Assembly: GCA_029259935.1 (NCBI GenBank)
Contig: JAJDEH010000288.1
Span: 12,946 to 76,945 of the forward strand
DNA from: Planctomycetota bacterium
GTDB lineage: Bacteria; Planctomycetota; Planctomycetia; Pirellulales; Pirellulaceae
DNA: 64,000 nt
Direction: 5' to 3'
Position numbers and translations under genes: made by a program. Shown here piece by piece: positions 56,555 through 64,000 of this stretch (position 1 is the stretch's first letter; the number at the start of each line of letters is the position of its first letter). Under the pieces are notes generated by a model. It worked only from the letters and a program-made list of their open reading frames with translations. It ran no database searches and had not been told where the DNA came from.

Positions 56555-58007
56555 CGCATGTCCAGAGGGAAAAGTGCCGGGGACACTCTCGCGGCGCCGT
56601 ATGCTGCAGCAATGCTCGGTCGGATTCGGCGCCGTTGCCTTGGCGGGGCTAATGAACGAATCGCCTTCCGCGACGGCCGCCGATCTACCGGCCAGCGCGG
56701 CGCTGAAGAAGACGCATCACGCGCCCCGAGCCAAACGTGTCATCTTTTGCTTTATGTCGGGAGGCGTGTCACATATCGACTCGTTCGACCCCAAGCCGAA
56801 GCTGAAAGAACTGCATGGCAAGCCCATGCCGGTGCAAATCGAACGCACTCAGTTCAACAACAACGGCAACGTGATGGCCAGCCCGTTCGAGTTCACGCCG
56901 TCCGGGGAAAGCGGCCTGCCGGTCAGCAGCATGTTTCCTCAGTTGGCCACGGTCGCCGACGAACTGGCCGTGATTCGATCGATGACCACGCCCGTCAACG
57001 AACACGCTCAAGGCAACTTTTTCATGCACAGCGGTTTCCCGTTCATGGGACATCCCAGCGCGGGGGCCTGGTGTGCCTATGGCCTGGGGGCCGAGAACAA
57101 AAACTTGCCGGGCTATGTCGTTCTGCAAAGCGGCGGCGCGGTGCCGCCCCATGGTGGCGTGAGTTTGTTCAGCAACGGATTCCTGCCGGCCCAACATCAA
57201 GGTTCGATCCTGAAGGCCGATCAGCCGGAAGCCATCCGCAACATCAAGCCCCGCGATGCTCGACAGGCACAGCGTCGACGTCTCGACTTTACCCGCGAAT
57301 TTGACGAGCAATTCCTTGAGCGATCGGCCAAGGACGCGCAAATCGAGGCGGCAATCCAAAACTACGAAACGGCGTTCCTAATGCAGTCGGCCGTTCCGGA
57401 ACTGTGCGACATCTCGGGCGAAACCGAGCAGACCCACAAGCTGTACGGCCTCGATTCCGACCAGCCACAGAAAGCCGCGTATGCTCGGCAATGCCTGCTG
57501 GCCCGTCGCTTGGTCGAACGCGGAGTGCGATTCATCGAACTAAGCTGTCTAACCCAAGGCATTGGCGCGGGCGGAGCGGCCAATCCGTGGGACCAGCATG
57601 GCGACCTTGAAAAGGGACACGGCGCGATGGGCTTTCAAGTGGACCAACCGATTGCCGCCTTGATCAAAGATCTTCGCGACCGGGGTTTGCTGGACGAAAC
57701 TTTGATCGTCTGGACCGGTGAATTTGGCCGCACGCCCTTTTCCCAAGGCAGCAACGGACGCGATCACAATCCATTTGGCTTCAGCGTTTGGATGGCGGGC
57801 GGCGGCATCAAGGGCGGCACGATCCATGGAGCCACCGACGAATTTGGCTACCACGCCGTGGAAGACAAATGCACGGTGTACGACCTGTGGGCAACGGTTC
57901 TGCACCAACTGGGCGTGAATCACGAAAGATTGACCTATCGCCACGGCGGCCGTGACATCCGGTTAACGGACGTGCATGGAAATGTGCTGCGGAAAATTGT
58001 TTCCTGA
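56544..58007 (+). CDS. DUF1501 protein, Tat-exported
   Basis: This 487-residue protein is of the same family as 41922-43391. Its twin-arginine signal is [20 protein letters not shown] (about 15-34). It shows [71 protein letters not shown] and a late [13 protein letters not shown]. It starts inside the last codons of the upstream cytochrome gene, so the two are translationally coupled. The pair repeats, on the plus strand, the minus-strand module at 41.9-48.7 kb. Confidence 0.93.
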   Translation: MSNNACPEGKVPGTLSRRRMLQQCSVGFGAVALAGLMNESPSATAADLPASAALKKTHHAPRAKRVIFCFMSGGVSHIDSFDPKPKLKELHGKPMPVQIERTQFNNNGNVMASPFEFTPSGESGLPVSSMFPQLATVADELAVIRSMTTPVNEHAQGNFFMHSGFPFMGHPSAGAWCAYGLGAENKNLPGYVVLQSGGAVPPHGGVSLFSNGFLPAQHQGSILKADQPEAIRNIKPRDARQAQRRRLDFTREFDEQFLERSAKDAQIEAAIQNYETAFLMQSAVPELCDISGETEQTHKLYGLDSDQPQKAAYARQCLLARRLVERGVRFIELSCLTQGIGAGGAANPWDQHGDLEKGHGAMGFQVDQPIAALIKDLRDRGLLDETLIVWTGEFGRTPFSQGSNGRDHNPFGFSVWMAGGGIKGGTIHGATDEFGYHAVEDKCTVYDLWATVLHQLGVNHERLTYRHGGRDIRLTDVHGNVLRKIVS

Positions 58008-58076
58008 TGAGTGTCGTGGTTCGCTCCGCGAACAGAACGTCTTGATCGATGGACTGTCAGTGGCCAGCGACGGGCC

Positions 58077-58270
58077 GCGCGCTATCCGCGTCCGACGGTT
58101 TTCCCTACAATTCCAACATCCAGGCATTTGACTCGTTGGCGATCGTGCAAAGTGACCCCCTCTAACTCCCCCTTGGCAAGGGGGAGAACCGTTATCGCTA
58201 ACCGCTAACTGCCAATCGCCAACCGCTCATGTCCGTCAAACCAACCAGTCGCGATGAACTCGCGGCGCAA
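58077..58270. repeat. Duplicated upstream region and 5' end of the helicase gene, copy 1
   Basis: This stretch matches 60217-60449 with small differences and a gap. Shared parts are CGCTATCCGCG, TTTTCCCTACAATTCC, GCATTTGACTCG, GTGCAAAGTGACCCCCTCTA, the CCCCCTTGGCAAGGGGG palindrome and the helicase opening ATGTCCGTC...AACTCGCGGCG. After 58270 the two copies diverge abruptly. Confidence 0.85.
58155..58190. repeat. REP-like palindrome
   Basis: Member of the CTCCCCCTTGGCAAGGGGGAG palindrome family, inside the duplicated segment; its partner is at 60329-60364. Confidence 0.75.
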
Positions 58271-58277
58271 GACTCGC

Positions 58278-58601
58278 TGGTCGTTCAAGCTCAAGGGCGA
58301 TGTTGCCAAACCGGGCGGTTCCCTAGCCGTGCCTCCGGTCGCCGCTGGCGGAAAGTGGTTGCTGGCGACTCGTGACGGAAAGGTGATGCAGGTAGCCCCT
58401 GATTCGGGCACGATCGAAAATTAGTACGAAGTGAAATCGCCCATTCTCACGCAACCGGTCGTTCACAACGGAAAGATTTACGTCGGCACCCAAGACGGCC
58501 GACTCGTCTGCATCGACACGGGCGACAAGAAGATTACCGGCTGGACAGCATGGGGCGGAAACGCGTCCCATACAGGTGCCGCCAGCGGCGAGGGCGACTG
58601 A
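58278..58601 (+). pseudogene. C-terminal fragment of a PQQ-like propeller protein
   Basis: The frame reads WSFKLKGDVAKPGG, then AVPPVAAGGKWLLATRDGKV and SGTIEN, an internal TAG, then YEVKSPILTQPVVHNGKIYVG, TQDGRLVCIDTGDKKITGW, and a final TGA. These are typical PQQ-binding-like propeller blades (GKIYVG, DGRLVCID). The fragment starts directly at the breakpoint of the duplicated helicase 5' segment, lacks its N-terminal part, and has an in-frame stop. It is therefore a broken gene. Confidence 0.75.
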
Positions 58602-58810
58602 GCTAACGCGAGGCAATTCGTTTGAATCACCGCAAACTGGAACTCGCCCATCCTCTGGGACCCCGATAGACATACCTTGGCCTGACGTGCGATATTGGGC
58701 ATGGTTTCGCGTCGTAAGGGTGGCCGGGGTCGCCGTGATTTACCGCAAAAACCGGCTCATCACGCCATTGCGGCTCGGACGCAGCACCAAGTGCCAGTGA
58801 GTGGGCAGCA

Positions 58811-59100
58811 ATGCAATTGCACCTCGCTACGATTGAGCCCTTCGGCGAGAAGTCGCTGGAATTGGGATCACTGTTGAGGAATTCAAAAAGAAAACAGAAC
58901 GGCATCAGCATCGTTGTCGGCCACCACATCAATGCGAAGATGACGTTAAAGAAGTCTGGATGTTCTTGAAAGCTGAAATTAAGATTGAAGCCGAAATATT
59001 TGGGAATGTAGGCGAGATAAAATTCACTGTGGAGGCTTCAATTTCCGCTAATTTTGTCTGTACCTCTTGCAAACAGGTTGTGTCAATTACCTTAAAATAG
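58811..59100 (+). other. Two overlapping tiny ORFs, uncertain
   Basis: A 52-codon ORF (58811-58969, beginning MQLHLATIEPFGEKS) overlaps a 46-codon ORF (58960-59100, beginning MFLKAEIKIEAEIF and ending near CTSCKQVV). They are in different frames, and both have reasonable amino-acid make-up. They could be two small genes, one frameshifted gene, or chance frames in decayed DNA. Neither has a recognised family or a strong ribosome binding site. Confidence 0.3.
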
Positions 59101-59163
59101 TGGATCGATGTAGGCATTAATATCTTTCACCGAACCTCAAACTCAATTTTTTGGAAGGCAGCT

Positions 59164-59820
59164 ATGGTGTGTTTCAAGCAGTTCCTAACTGATTATCGCT
59201 CCAGCGAGCTACGCCAGTTTTGCGGGCAACACAGAGCTCAAGTCTTGCTGCTACTTGTAGTCGGCTTCGTCGTATGCTGTGGAGCGGTGTTGATGGCTAG
59301 ACAACCAGATTCCCCCAAGGCCAAATCAGGTCCAAGTGTCGCTCGTGTCACCGTTGACGGTGAAGATTTGGTAATCATCGAATTTGAAAAGGACGAGACT
59401 AGCAAAATTCGATTACGTGGTGCCGCGATTCGGCTCCGAATTCCCAAGAATATTCGAGCAGGCATCAGCAATCCCAAAATCGCTGAAATGCTTGAAACGA
59501 CTATGATCGAAGCCTGTGGAGTCCATGCTTCGGACTTGGTTCCTGTATTAACATGTAATGGCTTCAATCTTGTAGGCACCGACATAGATACTGATAATTT
59601 AAAACTTGATATTGTAGCTAACGAAAAGTTAAATGACGCGTCGTATCTCAGTATGTTAATCACTATCGAAGTGCCGGAATCTGTGGATATAGCGATCAAA
59701 TGTGACGCATTGGTGCAGAAAACAGGTGAAGTGGAATATGGGAAAGGAGGTCAACGAAGGACACAGGACACGAAGCGAGCTGTTGTGACGTGGTATGGTC
59801 CTGTTCTCCTGTCGCCATAA
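59164..59820 (+). CDS. Membrane-anchored protein of unknown family
   Basis: This is a 218-residue protein. A cytoplasmic head of about 25 residues is followed by one membrane helix (about 26-45, VLLLLVVGFVVCCGAVLM). An extracytoplasmic beta/alpha domain (about 58-190) then shows RVTVDGEDLVIIEFEKD and LVPVLTCNGFNLVGTDIDTD. No motif is recognised. GGAAGGCAGCT precedes the ATG. Composition is clearly more AT-rich than the neighbours, and it is flanked by gene fragments on both sides. It looks like a recent arrival or an orphan carried with decayed DNA. Confidence 0.6.
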   Translation: MVCFKQFLTDYRSSELRQFCGQHRAQVLLLLVVGFVVCCGAVLMARQPDSPKAKSGPSVARVTVDGEDLVIIEFEKDETSKIRLRGAAIRLRIPKNIRAGISNPKIAEMLETTMIEACGVHASDLVPVLTCNGFNLVGTDIDTDNLKLDIVANEKLNDASYLSMLITIEVPESVDIAIKCDALVQKTGEVEYGKGGQRRTQDTKRAVVTWYGPVLLSP

Positions 59821-59919
59821 GAGCAAGATGGATGGCTGAGCCCCGTGGAACTGCGCGAACGGCGGGAAACAAAGAATTCACTTCGCGCGCCGCGCCTCTA
59901 ACCGAGGTTTTATTCCGCT

Positions 59920-60213
59920 ATTCCGCTCAAGCAGGCCGAGTATTTGAAGCTGCTCGATTGGACGGGCCGGCAAACGCGAAAACACAAACAAGGCCACATC
60001 CCGGCTGACCTAGCCCCGATTCTGGAGCGCGCGGCAGCCGTTCTTAAAACATCTTTACAATTGCCACCCATCTTTCTCCTCACCCTACCCTCTCCCCGGC
60101 AAGGGCAAGGCGGAAGCGTGCCGATGAGACGTCGCGCGGGTGGGTGGATTGTCTCCGCGGCTGAGTGGATTTGCAGGCGGATTTTGGGCGGAATTCGTGG
60201 TTTTTCGGCATGA
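59920..60213 (+). pseudogene. C-terminal tail of a REP-associated/IS200-like transposase
   Basis: The frame reads IPLKQAEYLKLLDWTGRQ and ADLAPILERAAAV, which resembles the C-terminal region of planctomycete transposases of the REP-associated tyrosine type. The catalytic HUH part is absent. The frame runs on into unrelated DNA to a TGA at 60211-60213. It is a remnant with no active-site residues. Confidence 0.5.
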
Positions 60214-60216
60214 TTC

Positions 60217-60449
60217 CGTGCGCTATCCGCGTGGGACTGTTTTCCCTACAATTCCTTCACCACGGCATTTGACTCGCGGTCAAACTGCCTGTGGATTTCG
60301 TCCTGGCCCGTTTCGAGGGTGCAAAGTGACCCCCTCTAACTCCCCCTTGGCAAGGGGGAGAACCGTTACTGCTAACTGCTAACTGCCAATCGCTAATCGC
60401 TAATCGCTCATGTCCGTCGAACCAACCAGTCGCGATGAACTCGCGGCGA
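60217..60449. repeat. Duplicated upstream region and 5' end of the helicase gene, copy 2
   Basis: This is the intact partner of 58077-58270 and includes the palindrome at 60329-60364. Translation continues here into the full helicase, so this copy carries the working promoter and start. The other bases of 59821-60409 hold only the transposase tail. Confidence 0.85.
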
Positions 60450-62803
60450 AGTATTTTGAGCATCTCGAATTTGATCCGTATCCGGTTCAAGAAGAGGCGC
60501 TGCTGGCTTGGTTCACGTCGAAACAGGGCGTGCTCGTTTGTGCTCCGACGGGCATGGGAAAGACCTTGATTGCCGAAGCGGCTATGTTCGAGGCGCTGCA
60601 CGAAGGGACGCGGGCTTATTACACCACGCCGCTGATTGCTCTCACCGATCAAAAGTTTTACGAAATGCAAGACGCCGCCGAGCGGTGGGGATTCGATCCG
60701 ACGGACGTGGGACTGGTCACCGGCAATCGTCGAGAGAATCCCGATGCTAAAGTGCTTGTCGTCGTGGCCGAGATTTTGCTCAACCGGCTGCTGCATCCCG
60801 AGGCGTTTGACTTCAGCGACGTGTCGGGCGTGGTGATGGACGAGTTTCATAGCTTTAACGATCCGGAACGGGGCATTGTTTGGGAATTCGGATTGGCCCT
60901 GCTGCCGCCGCATGTGCGCACGCTTTTGCTCTCGGCGACGGTCGGCAACTCGGTCGAATTCGTGAGCTGGCTGCGGCATCGGCATCAGCGTGACTTGGAA
61001 TTGGTGCAGAGCAACGAGCGGAAGGTACCGCTTACCTACCAGTGGGTCGGCGACCAGTTGCTCAACGAGCAGATCGAATTCATGGCAACGGGCGAAGACG
61101 AATCGCGAACGACACCGGCGCTGATCTTCTGTTTCAACCGCGAGGAATGTTGGAACGTCGCCGAACAGCTTAAGGGCAAGAAGCTGTTGCAGACCGGTCA
61201 GCAAGCGCAACTCGCCAAGAGACTGGATTACTACGATTGGTCGGAAGGCGTTGGTCCGAAGTTGCGGCAAATCCTGATGCGCGGCGTGGGAGTCCATCAT
61301 GCCGGCGTGCTGCCGAAATATCGCCGCGTGGTGGAAGATCTGTTTCAACGCAAGTTGCTTTCCGTTTGTGTCTGCACGGAAACTTTGGCGGCGGGCATTA
61401 ACCTGCCGGCTCGTAGCGTGGTCTTGCCGCAACTGATCAAGGGTCCGCCGGGAAAGAAAAAAGTGATCGAGCCCAGCGCCGGGCATCAGATGTTTGGCCG
61501 TGCCGGACGTCCTCAGTTTGATACGCAAGGGTTCATCTTCGCGCTGGCTCACGAAGACGACGTCAAGATTTCGCGGTGGCGGGTAAAGTACGATTCGATT
61601 CCCGAAGACACCAAGGACCCCGGGCTGCGAAAACAAAAGAAGTCCCTCAAAAAGAAGATGCCGACGCGGCGGGCCAACCAACAATATTGGACCGAACTGC
61701 AATTTGAAAAACTTCGCGACGCGCCGCCAGGCGAACTGGCCAGCCGCGGGCCGCTCCCTTGGCGGATGCTGGCCTATCTGCTGGACAACTCGCCCGAAGT
61801 CGAACCCATTCGTCAATTGCTCGGTAAGCGGCTGCTGGATAGCAAACGGCTCGAACAGGCGCAGCGCGATTTGGAAAAGATGTTGTTGACGCTACATCGG
61901 GCCGGTTATGTCGACCTCGAACCGGAGCCGCCCCGGCCGGAAGAAGAATCCAATGCCGATGAGTCTCCAGCCAAGCAGGCGAAACAGCAGCCGGCCCCAA
62001 AACTAGTGTTCGGCATGGCGGAAAAAGGCTTCCCGCTCAAACCGGGCGAGGAACAGCAGGACGAGCAGCCACCCGCTTACCGGCCCGATTTGGCTTATCC
62101 GACGACCGAACTCGACAAGCTGGTGATGTTTCGCGGCATCAATCCGCTGTACGGCGTGTTCCTCATCAACCAGCTTGGCATCGCCGACCGCAACGAACGC
62201 ATTCAGGCGTTGGAAAGCACTCTAGAGCTGCCTTCGTCGGTGGCCCATTTTGTGCGGGTTCCCAAGCACGAAGAACTGCCGCCGGGACCACTGGCCACGA
62301 CTCGGCTTGACGTTCACTTATTGCAACTTGGCTTGGTCACGCCCGAGCAATTGGGCGCGCAGCAGCCCGACGAGGAAGAAGAGGACGACAAAAGCTTCCT
62401 CTTTCCAGAAGAAAGGGTGTGGGTGTTGACGCTGGGCGACAAGTTAAAACTGTTGTTCGACTACGAACTGCCCGGCGTTCATGGTTTGCGAATTCAGTCG
62501 GTGTGGTCGGCCGGAGAACTCTTGGAATTCGGCGGCAACTTCAACAAGTACGTCATCGGCAAGGGCCTGCAGAAACAAGAGGGCGTCGTCTTTCGGCATC
62601 TGCTGCGTCTGATCCTGCTGATCGGCGAGTTCCGCCAACTCTGCCCGCCGGACACGACCGAGGACGAATGGCAAAGCGACCTGGAAGACGTCGAACAGCA
62701 ACTCACGGAGTGTTGCCGCCAAGTCGACCCCTCCAGTACGGACAAAGTCTTGGAACAGGCGCATCAAGTGGAACAACCGGATACGCCGAGTGGCGATAGC
62801 TGA
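60410..62803 (+). CDS. Ski2-like DEAD/DEAH-box helicase
   Basis: This 797-residue superfamily 2 helicase shows a Walker A APTGMGKT (Lys51), motif Ia TTPLIALTDQ, motif II DEFH (144-147), motif III SAT (175-177), CFNREECWNVAEQL at the start of the second RecA domain, TETLAAGINLPARSVV (motif V) and HQMFGRAGRPQ (motif VI). Beyond about residue 400 it has the winged-helix and helical extension of Ski2/Mtr4-type enzymes and an acidic, Pro-rich linker (about 505-560). It unwinds RNA or DNA using ATP, and the Ski2 likeness favours RNA turnover. The start ATG 60410 is conserved in the duplicated fragment at 58229. Confidence 0.9.
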   Translation: MSVEPTSRDELAAKYFEHLEFDPYPVQEEALLAWFTSKQGVLVCAPTGMGKTLIAEAAMFEALHEGTRAYYTTPLIALTDQKFYEMQDAAERWGFDPTDVGLVTGNRRENPDAKVLVVVAEILLNRLLHPEAFDFSDVSGVVMDEFHSFNDPERGIVWEFGLALLPPHVRTLLLSATVGNSVEFVSWLRHRHQRDLELVQSNERKVPLTYQWVGDQLLNEQIEFMATGEDESRTTPALIFCFNREECWNVAEQLKGKKLLQTGQQAQLAKRLDYYDWSEGVGPKLRQILMRGVGVHHAGVLPKYRRVVEDLFQRKLLSVCVCTETLAAGINLPARSVVLPQLIKGPPGKKKVIEPSAGHQMFGRAGRPQFDTQGFIFALAHEDDVKISRWRVKYDSIPEDTKDPGLRKQKKSLKKKMPTRRANQQYWTELQFEKLRDAPPGELASRGPLPWRMLAYLLDNSPEVEPIRQLLGKRLLDSKRLEQAQRDLEKMLLTLHRAGYVDLEPEPPRPEEESNADESPAKQAKQQPAPKLVFGMAEKGFPLKPGEEQQDEQPPAYRPDLAYPTTELDKLVMFRGINPLYGVFLINQLGIADRNERIQALESTLELPSSVAHFVRVPKHEELPPGPLATTRLDVHLLQLGLVTPEQLGAQQPDEEEEDDKSFLFPEERVWVLTLGDKLKLLFDYELPGVHGLRIQSVWSAGELLEFGGNFNKYVIGKGLQKQEGVVFRHLLRLILLIGEFRQLCPPDTTEDEWQSDLEDVEQQLTECCRQVDPSSTDKVLEQAHQVEQPDTPSGDS

Positions 62804-62833
62804 TCACATCGGAGGGCGCTTTACCGAGGTGAA

Positions 62834-63748
62834 TCACTCGGCTTTATGCGATGGTGATCGCGAATCCTCTATCTTGGTCCAGCCAGATGGGAGATCGGCG
62901 GAGAAGACTGGATCGGTGTTGATCTGAAACTCTTTAATTGCATACGCTGTGTGAGTGGGATTTGTACGTTCGTCATACGCCCATGGATAGGTTCGAAATC
63001 CCTTGGGTAGCATGGTTTGCTTGTCAAGGTAGACCGCGATTTTCTTGAATAACTGTTGCCTACGCCCGTCCTTTGATTCGAGTTCGACCCAGACCTCGTC
63101 CTCAGCTTCGTTAGCTGCAACCAATCTCGCCCGATAGAATTCCCGAATCCGTTCCGCATTGATTGGAAGGATAAACGAAAATTCCCGCTGGTATAACCGA
63201 TCTGGAGGTGGGGACGGGACAAGCCAACCGAGTATGGAAGGCGCGATCGGCGGGATCGGCGGGTGATCGACAGCGCGAGGGATACGTTGAGCATGCCGCT
63301 TCTTCTGAGCGAAATCAAAGACGTAAACATGGGTCTCGCTCCAGATCCACTTTTCGCGATGTCCCCGTGCCAAGCGATAGCTCGGTTCGCTATTGGATTT
63401 CGTTTGAACTTTTGGAACGTAGTCGAATGATCGATCGACAACGAAAGAAAAATCCTGCGGATGGCGATAAGCCACTCTACCCTCAGCAATGGTTGCGGCT
63501 GGCAGCACGCCCGTCCCCGGGTCCCGTCGCGGGCCGAACACCGGATCATAGTGCCAGCGGATGAAATTGCACTGAACGTCCTTGATCTCGCTGGTGGCTT
63601 CTTCCCAGGCGGCGAGAACCTCGTTCAGTTCTTCCTGTTGCTCCGCGGTCAAAGCTGGGCCACCGGACGACTTGTCGTCTGATTCGGCAACCAGCGCAAG
63701 AGGTGACGTGCAGATGATCAATGTGCAAAGGAGGCGAGTGAACCGCAT
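62834..63748 (-). CDS. Secreted TIGR03009-type protein
   Basis: This is a 304-residue protein from the ATG at 63748, after a GAGGG site; an earlier in-frame start adds 18 residues without a signal. It has a signal peptide at about 1-21. The mature part fits the planctomycete TIGR03009 pattern, distantly like LolA lipoprotein carriers: AWEEATSEIKDVQCNFIRWHYDPVFG, KWIWSETHVYVFDFAQKK, a Pro-rich stretch, and EDEVWVELESKDGRRQ before LDKQTMLPKGFRTY. Function is not known. It converges with the helicase, with 30 bases between stops. Confidence 0.82.
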   Translation of the reverse strand: MRFTRLLCTLIICTSPLALVAESDDKSSGGPALTAEQQEELNEVLAAWEEATSEIKDVQCNFIRWHYDPVFGPRRDPGTGVLPAATIAEGRVAYRHPQDFSFVVDRSFDYVPKVQTKSNSEPSYRLARGHREKWIWSETHVYVFDFAQKKRHAQRIPRAVDHPPIPPIAPSILGWLVPSPPPDRLYQREFSFILPINAERIREFYRARLVAANEAEDEVWVELESKDGRRQQLFKKIAVYLDKQTMLPKGFRTYPWAYDERTNPTHTAYAIKEFQINTDPVFSADLPSGWTKIEDSRSPSHKAE

Positions 63749-63840
63749 GGCATTGCCCTCGGAGTGTTTTGAGTGCCGATGGATGGGCCGGAAGTGTAAC
63801 AATCACTTGCAATCTGCTCTAGGTGAAATCACAGCGTCGG

Positions 63841-63910
63841 GTGGCTGGGGTCGAGCGAGCGAGCCCCCAGAATTCGCGCTGGGGGGCTCACGTTGTTCGA
63901 CCCCAGCCAC
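63841..63910. repeat. REP-like palindrome (GTGGCTGGGG...CCCCAGCCAC)
   Basis: A 70-base palindrome with internal GAGCCCCCAG and CTGGGGGGCTC arms. It matches the interior of the TIR-bounded element at 24031-24167 but has no TIR ends here. The last bases of the window (63911-64000) show no gene. Confidence 0.75.
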
Positions 63911-64000
63911 ACACCAGACATGCAGTTTCACTTTGGTCGATGGACGATTCGTGCTATGTTATCAACTCCGCCAACGTGGCGAATTTCAACTTGAAGAGCA

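Noticed and set aside
60257..61816. Long open frame opposite the helicase
   Set aside because: Antisense to helicase motifs I-VI and running into repeat DNA; composition is typical of a shadow frame.

Overview
The window looks like a chromosomal segment of a Planctomycetota bacterium, probably of the Pirellulales type. This rests on protein families rather than on any rRNA. It carries two large secreted cytochrome-type DUF1549/DUF1553 proteins, each paired with a Tat-exported DUF1501 protein, plus DUF1559 and DUF1080 proteins, a sulfatase, a TIGR03009-type protein, ECF sigma factors coupled to large membrane partners, and several very small membrane proteins. Base composition is moderately GC-rich, with a few visibly AT-richer patches around 16.5-18.5 kb and 58.9-59.8 kb.

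Layout. 0.4-5.7 kb: a small membrane protein, a cupin translationally overlapping ligA, a convergent FHA-GAF-PP2C phosphatase, and a small ORF before csrA. 5.9-12.7 kb (minus strand): an ECF sigma factor, a 1565-residue single-pass membrane protein ending in a PQQ-like propeller, and a secreted helical-repeat protein. 13.0-15.2 kb: trpB and trpA, followed by tRNA-Asp with a recognisable promoter and terminator. 15.6-18.9 kb: an AT-richer accessory patch with a damaged ORF, a membrane coiled-coil protein, a nucleoside-deoxyribosyltransferase/TIR-like protein and a zinc-ribbon protein. 19.3-24.2 kb: a DUF1559 protein, a class C serine hydrolase between two inverted copies of a short element, and a sigma factor with a membrane partner. 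24.2-26.4 kb: a penicillin-acylase-type Ntn hydrolase. 26.7-31.8 kb: a TetR regulator followed by cysH, cysE, an old-yellow-enzyme, an SDR and tag. 32.5-35.3 kb (minus): hpt and two overlapping family-4 glycosyltransferases. 35.4-41.8 kb: esterases, an LRR protein, and a glycerophosphodiesterase-sialidase fusion. 41.9-58.0 kb: two DUF1549/1553-DUF1501 modules separated by a DUF1080 protein, a sulfatase and an IclR regulator. 58.0-60.4 kb: a decayed stretch with a PQQ-propeller fragment, a transposase tail and a duplication of the start of the next gene. 60.4-63.8 kb: a Ski2-like helicase and a TIGR03009 protein.

The most coherent functional unit is the TetR-to-SDR cluster. The TetR gene has a canonical promoter with TTGACT and GATAAT hexamers 17 bp apart, and it appears leaderless. 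A roughly 20-bp sequence over its -35 region recurs in inverted orientation just before cysH. That is what a regulator controlling itself and a cysteine-synthesis plus ene-reductase operon would look like. Other points worth a second look are the tRNA-linked patch with the deoxyribosyltransferase-like protein, the inverted short elements around the serine hydrolase, a TIR-bounded element that supplies a stop codon, and the sigma-coupled giant membrane protein. All family assignments were made by eye from motifs; no database search was run.
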